A stretch of 49,635 nt of DNA from Bacteroidota bacterium (GTDB lineage: Bacteria > Bacteroidota > Bacteroidia > Bacteroidales > F082): the NCBI GenBank assembly GCA_024279935.1, contig JAJRQZ010000048.1, positions 1-49,635 of the forward strand, given 5' to 3'. Within the stretch, counting starts at the first letter, position 1; every line of letters begins with the position of its first letter. The translations under genes were made by a program, and so were the position numbers. Below, piece by piece: positions 18,192-25,980 of the stretch. The notes beneath the pieces were generated by a model, which was not told the DNA's origin, did not search any database, and saw nothing but the letters and a program-made list of their open reading frames with translations.

Positions 18192-19442
18192 ATGTATAAA
18201 AAACTATTGTTTTTAATGTTTTTTGTCCCGGTTGTTGTTTATAGTCAGGACGGAAGCAAGTTCGGGATTAAGTTCCACGGTTTTGTGAAAAGCGATTTGC
18301 TTTTCGATTCGCGCCAAACCGTCGATGTAAGGGAAGGGCACTTCCTTCTTTACCCGAAAAACGAGTTGCCCGATATTGAAGGCAATGATATCAACGCAAA
18401 ATCATCCTTTAATCTTTTGTCGATTCAAACACGCTTAAAGGGATTTATTACCGGTCCGGATATCGGTAAGATTAAAACATCGGCCTATTTGGAAGGTGAG
18501 TTTTTCGGGATGAACAACGCAGATATCAATGGATTTCGCCTCAGGCATGCGTTTATTAAATTAAAATGGGAAACGGCTTCCCTTTTGGTGGGGCAATACT
18601 GGCATCCTTTTTTTGCCGTGAATTGTTATCCGGGAACTGTATCGTTTAATACAGGGTCTCCGTTCCAGCCGTTTTCCCGCAATCCGCAAATCAGGCTCAC
18701 GAAAAATTTTGGTGGCTTTAAAGTAATGCTCACGGCGATTAGCCAGCTTGATTTCGTAAGCACGGGCCCTGATGGGGCAAGTGCCAGGTATTTAAGGAAC
18801 TCCAGCGTTCCGGCAATGAATATCAGGGCGGAGTATGTATTTAAAAACACAGGGAAAACAAACAGCCTGCTGTTAGGGGCAAGCCTGAATTATAAGAACT
18901 TAGTTCCCCGGCTGCAAACCGACAGCCTCTATAAAACCTCTCAAACAGCTACTAGCATGAGTGTTATAGCTTATGCCAAGTTTAAATCGAAGGCAATAAC
19001 AATAAAAGCCTACGGGTTTTATGGTGGCGATGCATATAATTATATAATGCTTGGCGGCTATGCTGTTACAGGCGTTACCGACCTATCAAAGAATTTTGTT
19101 GAGTATTCGAGCATCCGCAACTCTTCGTACTGGATAGATTTTAACACTAACAACAAAAAACTGGCCTGGGGCTTGTTTGCCGGTTATACCAAGAACCTTG
19201 GGAGCGCAAACGAAATTGTTGGTTCTAAATATGCCCGTGGCACCGACATCGATTTCGTGTATAGGGTCTCCGGCCGCCTGATATGGAATATGAACAAGTT
19301 CCGTATTGCCCCTGAACTGGAATATACCGCAGCGGCTTATGCTAGGCGCGGGGATTTCGATATCGATAAATATGATAAGGTAACAGGCTCTAAAACAGTT
19401 GCTAACTTAAGAGTCCTGATGGGATTCTATTATTTCTTTTAA
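18192..19442 (+). CDS. Outer-membrane beta-barrel (porin-like) protein
   Basis: This 416-residue protein has an N-terminal signal peptide (KKLLFLMFFVPVVVYSQ, cleavage probably after YS). It then shows alternating beta-strand sequence to a C-terminal aromatic end (MGFYYFF), typical of outer-membrane barrels. A strand motif FHGFVKSDLLFDSRQ opens the barrel, reminiscent of DcaP-like porins. I set the start at ATG 18192; a GTG two codons earlier is less likely. It lies 39 bp upstream of acs and heads the operon acs-satP, so it may let acetate or other small carboxylates cross the outer membrane. That substrate is inferred from context alone. The 170-bp gap before it holds no recognisable TAnnTTTG promoter. 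Confidence 0.82.
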   Translation: MYKKLLFLMFFVPVVVYSQDGSKFGIKFHGFVKSDLLFDSRQTVDVREGHFLLYPKNELPDIEGNDINAKSSFNLLSIQTRLKGFITGPDIGKIKTSAYLEGEFFGMNNADINGFRLRHAFIKLKWETASLLVGQYWHPFFAVNCYPGTVSFNTGSPFQPFSRNPQIRLTKNFGGFKVMLTAISQLDFVSTGPDGASARYLRNSSVPAMNIRAEYVFKNTGKTNSLLLGASLNYKNLVPRLQTDSLYKTSQTATSMSVIAYAKFKSKAITIKAYGFYGGDAYNYIMLGGYAVTGVTDLSKNFVEYSSIRNSSYWIDFNTNNKKLAWGLFAGYTKNLGSANEIVGSKYARGTDIDFVYRVSGRLIWNMNKFRIAPELEYTAAAYARRGDFDIDKYDKVTGSKTVANLRVLMGFYYFF

Positions 19443-19481
19443 CACAACAATTAATAATTTTTCAAATATAAATATTTCATT

Positions 19482-21404
19482 ATGACAAATAAGATTAATA
19501 GTTTAGCAGAGTATCTGCAGAAGTATCAAGAAAGTGTTGCCGACCCGGAGAAATTCTGGGAGGGCATAGCAGAAACACATTTCTGGCGAAAAAAATGGGA
19601 CAATGTCCTGGATTGGAATTTTGACGGTCCCGCTGCTCCTGACGTAAACTGGTTCGTAAACGGCAAATTGAATATTACCGAGAACATCTTCGAGCGCAAT
19701 ATGTATATGCGAAAAGATCAGGTTGCCATTATCTGGGAGCCCAACGACCCTAAAGAAAAAGAAATAAGGCTTACTTATGGGGAACTTTTCGATAAGGTAA
19801 AGCAGTTTTCCAATGCTATGTTGAATATGGGAATCAAGAAAGGCGACAGGGTCGCTATTTATTTGCCCATGGTTCCCGAGCTTGCGATAGCCATGTTGGC
19901 CTGCGCCCGCATAGGTGCCATCCACTCCATAGTTTTCGCTGGTTTTTCGGCCACGGCACTCGCCGACAGGATCAACGATGCAACATGTAACCTCATAATC
20001 ACCTCCGATGGCGGTTATCGCGGCACCAAAACCATTCCATTGAAAAAAATTGTTGACGAGGCACTCGAAAAATGTCCGTCTGTTGATAACGCCATCGTCT
20101 TGAGACGTACCGGTGAAGATGTGAATATGATTCCAGGAAGGGATATTTGGTGGAGTGATGTTGTTAAAGACGTCGGTATAGCGAATGTTGCCGAGGTAAT
20201 GGATTCTGAAGACCCTTTGTTTGTCCTTTATACTTCCGGTTCAACCGGGAAACCGAAAGGTGTTGTTCATTCAATTGCCGGTTATATGGTTTATGCCGAA
20301 TATACGTTTAAAAATGTGTTCCAGTATAGCGACGGTGATATATGGTGGTGTACTGCCGATATAGGTTGGGTAACAGGCCATTCATATATTGTTTACGGAC
20401 CTCTTCTGACCGGAGCTACCTCGGTAATGTTCGAGGGCGTCCCAACATGGCCCGATGCAGGCAGGTTCTGGGAAATTGTAGATAAATACAAAATCAACCA
20501 GTTTTATACTGCGCCAACCGCCATTCGCGCCCTGGTGGCCCAAGGCGACGAGCATGTTACAAAACACGACTTAAGCTCGTTAAAAGTGCTGGGAACAGTT
20601 GGGGAGCCAATAAACGAGGAGGCATGGCGCTGGTATCACGATTTAGTAGGGAAAGGTCGTTGCCCAATTGTTGACACCTGGTGGCAAACCGAGACCGGCG
20701 GCATTATGATTACGCCTCTTGCGGGTATCACCCCAACAAAACCATCGCTCGCAACCTTGCCGTTACCGGGTATCCAACCTATTTTAGTTGACCATGAAGG
20801 TAAAGAGCTGAAAGGAAATAGCGTCGAAGGTATCCTATGCATAAAATTTCCATGGCCGGGCATGATCCGCACAACTTATGGTGATCACGACAGATGCTAC
20901 CAAACGTATTTCGCTAACTATCCGGGACTATACTTCACCGGTGACGGCGCCAAGCGCGACGAAGAGGGCTATTATAGAATTATTGGCCGTGTGGATGATG
21001 TAATTAACGTATCAGGACACCGCATAGGAACTGCCGAGGTTGAAGATGCCATCAACCAGCATCCAAAGGTTAACGAGTCGGCCGTTGTCGGTTATCCGCA
21101 CCCAATCAAAGGTGCAGGAATTTATGCTTACGTGATTTGTGATGCGCTTTCGGATAATGAACTGGAAACAATAGAGGCTGAGATACGTGCAACCGTAACT
21201 AAGTATATAGGGCCAATCGCCAAGCCTGATCAAATTCAGATTGTCAGCGGTTTGCCAAAAACCCGCTCAGGTAAGATCATGCGTCGCATCCTTCGCAAAA
21301 TTGGAGAAGGCGATGCCTCTAACCTTGGCGATACTTCTACTCTGCTCGACCCCGGTGTTGTTGAGGAAATTATCGATGGCGCAAAAGTCGAAGTTAAGCG
21401 TTAG
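19482..21404 (+). CDS. acs: Acetyl-CoA synthetase (AMP-forming)
   Basis: This 640-residue enzyme makes acetyl-CoA from acetate, ATP and CoA through acetyl-AMP. It is full length. Motifs seen are the adenylate loop YTSGSTGKPKG, WWCTADIGWVTGHSY, the core DTWWQTETGG, YFTGDGAKRDEEGYY and the hinge GRVDDVINVSGHR. The C-terminal PKTRSGKIMRR holds Lys598, the lysine whose acetylation silences Acs in other bacteria and which sirtuins reactivate. A Pat-like synthetase/acetyltransferase and a sirtuin are encoded 4.6 kb and 7.3 kb downstream, so such control is plausible here. It is co-oriented with the porin (39 bp) and satP (50 bp). Confidence 0.97.
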   Translation: MTNKINSLAEYLQKYQESVADPEKFWEGIAETHFWRKKWDNVLDWNFDGPAAPDVNWFVNGKLNITENIFERNMYMRKDQVAIIWEPNDPKEKEIRLTYGELFDKVKQFSNAMLNMGIKKGDRVAIYLPMVPELAIAMLACARIGAIHSIVFAGFSATALADRINDATCNLIITSDGGYRGTKTIPLKKIVDEALEKCPSVDNAIVLRRTGEDVNMIPGRDIWWSDVVKDVGIANVAEVMDSEDPLFVLYTSGSTGKPKGVVHSIAGYMVYAEYTFKNVFQYSDGDIWWCTADIGWVTGHSYIVYGPLLTGATSVMFEGVPTWPDAGRFWEIVDKYKINQFYTAPTAIRALVAQGDEHVTKHDLSSLKVLGTVGEPINEEAWRWYHDLVGKGRCPIVDTWWQTETGGIMITPLAGITPTKPSLATLPLPGIQPILVDHEGKELKGNSVEGILCIKFPWPGMIRTTYGDHDRCYQTYFANYPGLYFTGDGAKRDEEGYYRIIGRVDDVINVSGHRIGTAEVEDAINQHPKVNESAVVGYPHPIKGAGIYAYVICDALSDNELETIEAEIRATVTKYIGPIAKPDQIQIVSGLPKTRSGKIMRRILRKIGEGDASNLGDTSTLLDPGVVEEIIDGAKVEVKR

Positions 21405-21454
21405 TATTGTTAATCAATTGTAAATCAAATTAATATAAATCAAAATTTATTGTA

Positions 21455-22015
21455 ATGGAAAATAAATTAGCTAATCCGGCCCCTTTGGGTTTAATGGGGT
21501 TCGGAATGACGACAGTTCTCTTAAACATTCATAATGCAGGCTTTTTCCCGCTGGGCTCGATGATCCTGGCCATGGGAGTGTTTTATGGTGGAATAGCGCA
21601 AATAATCGCTGGAACAATGGAGTTTAAAAAAGCAAATACTTTTGGCACAACTGCTTTTACCTCCTATGGCTTGTTCTGGATTTCGCTCGTGGGACTGATA
21701 GTGTTCCCTAAACTGGGCTGGCTGGAAGGCCCGCCGGCCGGGTTCATGGGCTGGTACCTGTTCATGTGGGGCGTTTTTACATTCTTCATGTGGATTGCCA
21801 CTTTCGGTAAAAACCGCGCATTGCAGTTTGTGTTCTTGTCGCTGTGGATATTGTTCTTCCTTCTTGCCATAAAGGATTGGACAGGCATTGCGAGTATAGG
21901 GGTAATCGCAGGCTTTGAAGGTATAATCTGCGGTCTTTCGGCAATCTATTTGGCCATGGCCGAAGTAATCAACGAAAGCTGGGGCAAAACCGTCCTGCCT
22001 ATCGGCGATAGATAG
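21455..22015 (+). CDS. satP: Acetate uptake transporter, GPR1/FUN34/SatP (AceTr) family
   Basis: This 186-residue inner-membrane protein has six predicted TM helices. It carries the family signature [14 protein letters not shown] near the N terminus and the [26 protein letters not shown] stretch (split here as [11 protein letters not shown] and [12 protein letters not shown]). SatP proteins move acetate/succinate, probably with protons or as an anion channel. It is the third gene of porin-acs-satP and is followed by a strong terminator. The operon would take acetate across both membranes and activate it. Confidence 0.93.
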   Translation: MENKLANPAPLGLMGFGMTTVLLNIHNAGFFPLGSMILAMGVFYGGIAQIIAGTMEFKKANTFGTTAFTSYGLFWISLVGLIVFPKLGWLEGPPAGFMGWYLFMWGVFTFFMWIATFGKNRALQFVFLSLWILFFLLAIKDWTGIASIGVIAGFEGIICGLSAIYLAMAEVINESWGKTVLPIGDR

Positions 22016-22049
22016 CCGAGTTAAATAGTTCTTTTCATAAAAAGCATTT

Positions 22050-22083
22050 AAGCCCTGATCACTTTTGTGAGAAGGGCTTTTTG
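22050..22083 (+). terminator. Rho-independent terminator after satP
   Basis: The hairpin AAGCCCTgaTCAC / GTGAgaAGGGCTT has a TTTT loop, two mismatched pairs in the stem, and ends in a T run. It begins 35 bp after the satP stop and closes the acetate operon. Confidence 0.8.
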
Positions 22084-22174
22084 CTATGGTTCGCAAGGAT
22101 AAAAATAAATTGCTTTAGCAGCAATATAGTTTTATGCGCACAGTCAATAGTTTAAATACGTGATACGATAAAAA

Positions 22175-23560
22175 TTGAGAAATAAATATACTTTATCCCT
22201 GCTTATTATTCTTGCGTTGGTTTATTTTGAAAGCAGCAAAAAGGAAAAGCCTGAAACACCACTTGTAACAAGGGTTTTCCGCGACTTCGAGTCGGGGGGC
22301 ATAGGGGAGGCGATAAAACTGTCGAATACCGGGTGGGAGCTTTATCTTGCCGATGACAACGGCACTCCTGACCTCCCGGATAGATGGAGGAACCGGTGGT
22401 GTGTCAGGATGGAAAACGTAAATACGGACTCCGTTACAAAACTTGTTCTTAAAAACAGGGGTTGACCATTATATTATCTGCCTGTTTGTTCCTACGACAA
22501 CAGTTCCTGATACAGGTTTTCGGAGGATGAAGTGGGTCAGAACCAAAATGATGAATTAATTATGCAAAAGCGATTTGAAAGGCAAACTGTCTGGACCGCA
22601 AGGTTTTACCCTTATACTTATAGTGGTTTGGAATGATATCTGGACGGCATAAGCGGAAGCCCGTTTCTGGAGATTCAAATACCGGCTTACACTCAACAAA
22701 ACAAGGCGATGTATTTATTGAACATAAGCAATTCCGCTATTGCCGATTCGCTTAAAAACAGGGTGTTCATACATGCGCGCTCGCATCCCGGCGAGGTTCC
22801 TGCATCATTTGTCGTCGAAGGTTTGGTCGATTACCTGCTTTCGGGTTCTCCGCGGGCAAAGCAAATATTAAAAACTACTGAATATTATATTTTCCCAATG
22901 CATAATGTGGATGGTGTTATAACCGGGAATTATCGCTCCACGCCCCAAACGGAAAACCTTGAAGTTATGTGGTTTTTCGACCCTGAAAACCCAATTGACC
23001 TTACTGCTGACGCGGCACAGGAGGTTAATATAGTTCACGATTACGCAAAAAATCTCATGACTGACGGCGGGCCGGCAATAAGCATGGCCTTAAACCTTCA
23101 TGCATCTAATTCGGAACCTGATGTGCGTCCTTTTTTCTTCCCGCATTTCGGGCCGGAATCATTGGGCTACGACAGCCTGGAGTCTTCGCTCTGGAACAGG
23201 CAATTGACTTTTATCGCTAGCTTAGCCTCGTATTATGGTGTGGAAATGCTGGAAGCTGTTACCGAGGAAGGCGGTAGCAGTTTTGCCTCAAAAACTTATC
23301 CTGAAAGTTGGTGGTTGGCAAATTTCAGTAATGAGGTAATGGCAATAACCATGGAGATGACTTATGGAAGGGCCGGCTATTCGCCAAAGTGGACAAGCCC
23401 CTGGAACCTGCGCGACCTTGGTGCTTCGCTTGCATTAGGCATAGACGATTATTATAATGGGGATATTGACAAATCCTTGTTAATGCAACATAAAAAAGTC
23501 CAGGGTTTAAAATACCCCGACTTATATCCCCCAAACGATTTGGATGAATTAAAGAACTGA
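22175..23560 (+). pseudogene. M14-family zinc carboxypeptidase, broken by three in-frame TGA codons
   Basis: One reading frame runs from 22175 to 23560 and is interrupted only by TGA at 22463, 22508 and 22634. The flanking sequence (YYLPVCSYDNSS*YRFSEDEV) shows that the second, and probably the first, replaces Trp; the third replaces an ordinary residue such as Arg. All three fit single transitions (TGG or CGA to TGA). The 283-residue part after 22709 is intact and holds zinc-site features of M14 peptidases: HARSHPGE (His, Glu), LNLHAS (His) and MEMTYGRA (likely catalytic Glu). The start is TTG. The signal sequence ends FESSKKEK, where a lipobox Cys would be expected, a further sign of decay. 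It was probably once an exported lipoprotein peptidase. Other genes here stop at TGA, so recoding is unlikely. Confidence 0.85.
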
Positions 23561-23626
23561 AGTTTCGCATACCAACACTAGGCCTTAATATATTTGTTAC
23601 CAGATGGTTATACATTATATAAATCG

Positions 23627-23702
23627 CTTAGTGAAACTTAGTGCCTTAGTGCCTTCGTGGCAAGGTGTTGATAATTAGCCACTAAGACTCTAAGACACTA
23701 AG
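23627..23702. repeat. Octamer-based inverted repeat (CTTAGTGC units)
   Basis: The left arm at 23637-23661 reads CTTAGTGC-CTTAGTGC-CTTCGTGGC. The right arm at 23678-23702 (GCCACTAAG ... ACACTAAG) is its imperfect reverse complement. A stray copy CTTAGTGA starts at 23627. The unit has 8-bp periodicity. It shares the consensus CTTNGYGC with the arms of the repeats around the GxxExxY gene (31780-32733), which are CTTTGCGC and CTTCGCGC on the minus strand. Confidence 0.7.
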
Positions 23703-23833
23703 TAAGCACAAAGTATGATATTACTTATTATGGAATTTATATACTATTGATATTCATTATGTTAACACATTTCAATATTTAATAAGTCGCAGGTTGTCAA
23801 CTGTTTATTTATAAACGCGAAACTTCAGTAATT

Positions 23834-23859
23834 CTTAAACTTTTAAGCACAAGTTTAAG
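23834..23859 (+). terminator. Hairpin with following T-rich tract
   Basis: The nine-base perfect arms are CTTAAACTT / AAGTTTAAG with an 8-base loop, followed about 20 bp later by CTTTCTTTTTTTG. It could end transcription from the peptidase pseudogene side, before the ATPase gene. Apart from this hairpin, the octamer repeat and the -7 candidate, the gap 23561-23992 shows nothing recognisable. Confidence 0.4.
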
Positions 23860-23963
23860 GGAAGTTGCAAACGCCCTTTCTTTTTTTGATTCATATTTCA
23901 AAAGAATTAATGACATCATCGATACTATTGTATATAGCCATTTACACTTTTGCTGTTATTTTG

Positions 23964-23971
23964 TATATTTG
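23964..23971 (+). promoter_or_regulatory. Candidate -7 element (TATATTTG) of the ATPase gene
   Basis: It matches the Bacteroidota TAnnTTTG -7 box 21 bp before the chosen ATG (23993). No TTTG at the expected -33 distance is present; the nearest is too close. The call is weak. Confidence 0.3.
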
Positions 23972-23992
23972 CATTTACAAATAATTATTCTA

Positions 23993-25186
23993 ATGGATAA
24001 ACTTATTTCTGAATCACTTCAACGGGTCAATAGTGTAAGCGTAAAATTCAAAAGATATCTTTATGGTAGAATTAACTGGGAAAATCGCTTAATTGCCATT
24101 AAAGGGTCAAGAGGAGTTGGCAAAACCACTTTATTATTACAATACATTAAAAGTGAATTACCTAAAGATCAAACTGTATTGTACGTTCCGCTTGACCATA
24201 CATATTTTTACGACAATAGTTTAATAAACCTTGCCGATGATTTTGTAAGAAATGGAGGAAAGCATCTTTTCCTTGATGAAATACATAAATACTCAAATTG
24301 GTCGCGTGAATTAAAATTGATTTATGATAAACATATTAAGCTCAAAATTATTTTTACTTCTTCATCAATACTTGAAATATACAAGGGGGAGTCGGATTTA
24401 AGTCGAAGGGCTGTTTCTTATGTGCTTAATGAACTTTCGTTAAGGGAATACATTGAACTTGAAAAGGGTATTAAACTACCTGTTATTGCATTTGATGACT
24501 TACTTACAAATCATATTGGCTTCGCTCTGGAGATAATGGAAAACATAACCCCATTATTCGAGTTCAGGAAATATTTAAAACTTGGGGCATATCCGTTTTT
24601 TGTAGAAGGTTTAGAAGAGTACCCTCAAAGATTACTGGCTGCATTAAACCAAGTATTGGAAAATGACCTTATAGCAGTACATAAACTTGATTTCTCAATG
24701 GTTTTAAAAATTAAAAAACTATTGTTTGCAATAAGCAGTTCAGCCCCATTTAAACCGAATATATCAAAATTAAGCGAAAGGGTAAGCGTAACTCGACCAA
24801 CACTTATGCGTTTTCTTGATTATCTAGAAAGGGCTCAGTTAATATATGAACTCCGAAGCAGTAATGTTGGAATTAGTTTAATGGCAAAACCCGAAAAAAT
24901 TTATATTCACAATACTAACCTGATCTTCCTTCTGTTGTCGGAAAATACAAATATTGGAACTCTCAGGGAAACATTTTTTTTAAACCAGTTATCAGTGGGG
25001 CATAGTATTAATTATAGTAAGGCATCTGATTTCTTTGTTGACAACACCTATACTTTTGAAATTGGCGGCAAAAACAAAAAGCAAAAACAGATTAGCGGAA
25101 TCAAAAATTCCTATGTGGTAAAAGATAATATTGAATTGGGGGCAATGAATGTGCTGCCACTTTGGCTGTTTGGTTTTTTGTATTGA
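23993..25186 (+). CDS. AAA_14 / DUF4143 family ATP-binding protein
   Basis: This 397-residue protein has a P-loop ATPase N-terminal half: Walker A GSRGVGKTT at about 41-49 and Walker B HLFLDEIH at about 90. A sensor region (IIFTSSS) and RRAVSYVLNELSLREY follow. The C-terminal half matches DUF4143, with a winged-helix-like segment VSVTRPTLMRFLDYLERAQL and the end EIGGKNKKQKQISG, which resembles a PD-(D/E)XK-like core. Such proteins are common as single accessory genes in Bacteroidota and archaea; their role is unknown. ATG 23993 was chosen over the upstream TTG 23969. The gene looks AT-richer than its neighbours and lies between a pseudogene and a remnant, which suggests transfer. Confidence 0.88.
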   Translation: MDKLISESLQRVNSVSVKFKRYLYGRINWENRLIAIKGSRGVGKTTLLLQYIKSELPKDQTVLYVPLDHTYFYDNSLINLADDFVRNGGKHLFLDEIHKYSNWSRELKLIYDKHIKLKIIFTSSSILEIYKGESDLSRRAVSYVLNELSLREYIELEKGIKLPVIAFDDLLTNHIGFALEIMENITPLFEFRKYLKLGAYPFFVEGLEEYPQRLLAALNQVLENDLIAVHKLDFSMVLKIKKLLFAISSSAPFKPNISKLSERVSVTRPTLMRFLDYLERAQLIYELRSSNVGISLMAKPEKIYIHNTNLIFLLLSENTNIGTLRETFFLNQLSVGHSINYSKASDFFVDNTYTFEIGGKNKKQKQISGIKNSYVVKDNIELGAMNVLPLWLFGFLY

Positions 25187-25205
25187 GGGGGGGGGGTAAT
25201 GAATC

Positions 25206-25706
25206 TTATGTTTTAATCAAACCATTTTTGAGCGTGCCAAAAAGGCGTTTGTCTTTGTCAGGACGACTGCCCAATTTTTCAATAAATATTCTAATATTTG
25301 AAAGGGCGGCTTCTGAAGCATTAAATTTGTCGGACTCTGCAAGCGAATGAAATTCAATATCCGTAGCTTTTGTGAGAAAATCTCCTCCTGACTTGAAATA
25401 AACAGAAGAATTGCCTGATTTTACACGAAGGTAATTTGTGAATATCCCTCTGCCATGTTCTTTAACTGACTCATTTGCCAACACAATGGACAGATTGCAT
25501 GAGATGCCCATTTGCTTTAATTTGTCATCTACTGTAGTTTCAACATCATTTGCATTTAATTCTGAACTGTGAACAAATGACATTAAAAGTAAAATGAATA
25601 TTGTTTTACTCTTATTGCTAAATTCCTCAATAATTCGAAATAGATTGTTTTCACAAGCTGTTTCGTCAAACATATAATTGTCAACAATAATCAAATCGGA
25701 AAACAA
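25206..25706 (-). pseudogene. Truncated hypothetical gene remnant
   Basis: The open stretch encodes about 166 residues (LIIVDNYMFDE..., ISCNLSIVLANESVKEHGRGIFTNYLRV in part, ending LFGTLKNGLIKT). I do not recognise a named family. The only start is TTG at 25706. Just upstream in the same frame, sequence that still looks coding (VWNLFARLTI) is cut by a TAG and then a TAA, so the N terminus appears lost. It is convergent with the ATPase gene, with a G10 tract between their ends. A short native protein is possible but less likely. The gap 25707-25980 that follows is AT-rich with short GTTTAAAA repeats and holds no gene. Confidence 0.5.
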
Positions 25707-25980
25707 GGAATTGCCCTAAATGGTTAATCTGGCGAACAAGTTCCAAACCTTTTAAAAATAAATAGCGTTCTTAGGCTAAAGTTGCTTCTTTTGTTTGGGT
25801 TAATTAGTAATTTTGGGAAATAAATAAGGGGGGGAGTTTGAAGGGTATTAAAATTAGAGGTTTTAAGGTTTAAAAGTTTAAAAGTTTAGAGCTTGAAAGT
25901 TCTAATTTTAAAATATAAAATTCAACTGTTAATTATAAAAGTAATGGAATACTAAGTTTAAAACATAAGATCAAAATATT

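Noticed and set aside
22175-23560. TGA recoded as Trp
   Set aside because: Intact genes in the same window end at TGA, e.g. the Pat-like gene and the permease. The third TGA sits at a non-Trp position, and the start codon and lipobox are also damaged.
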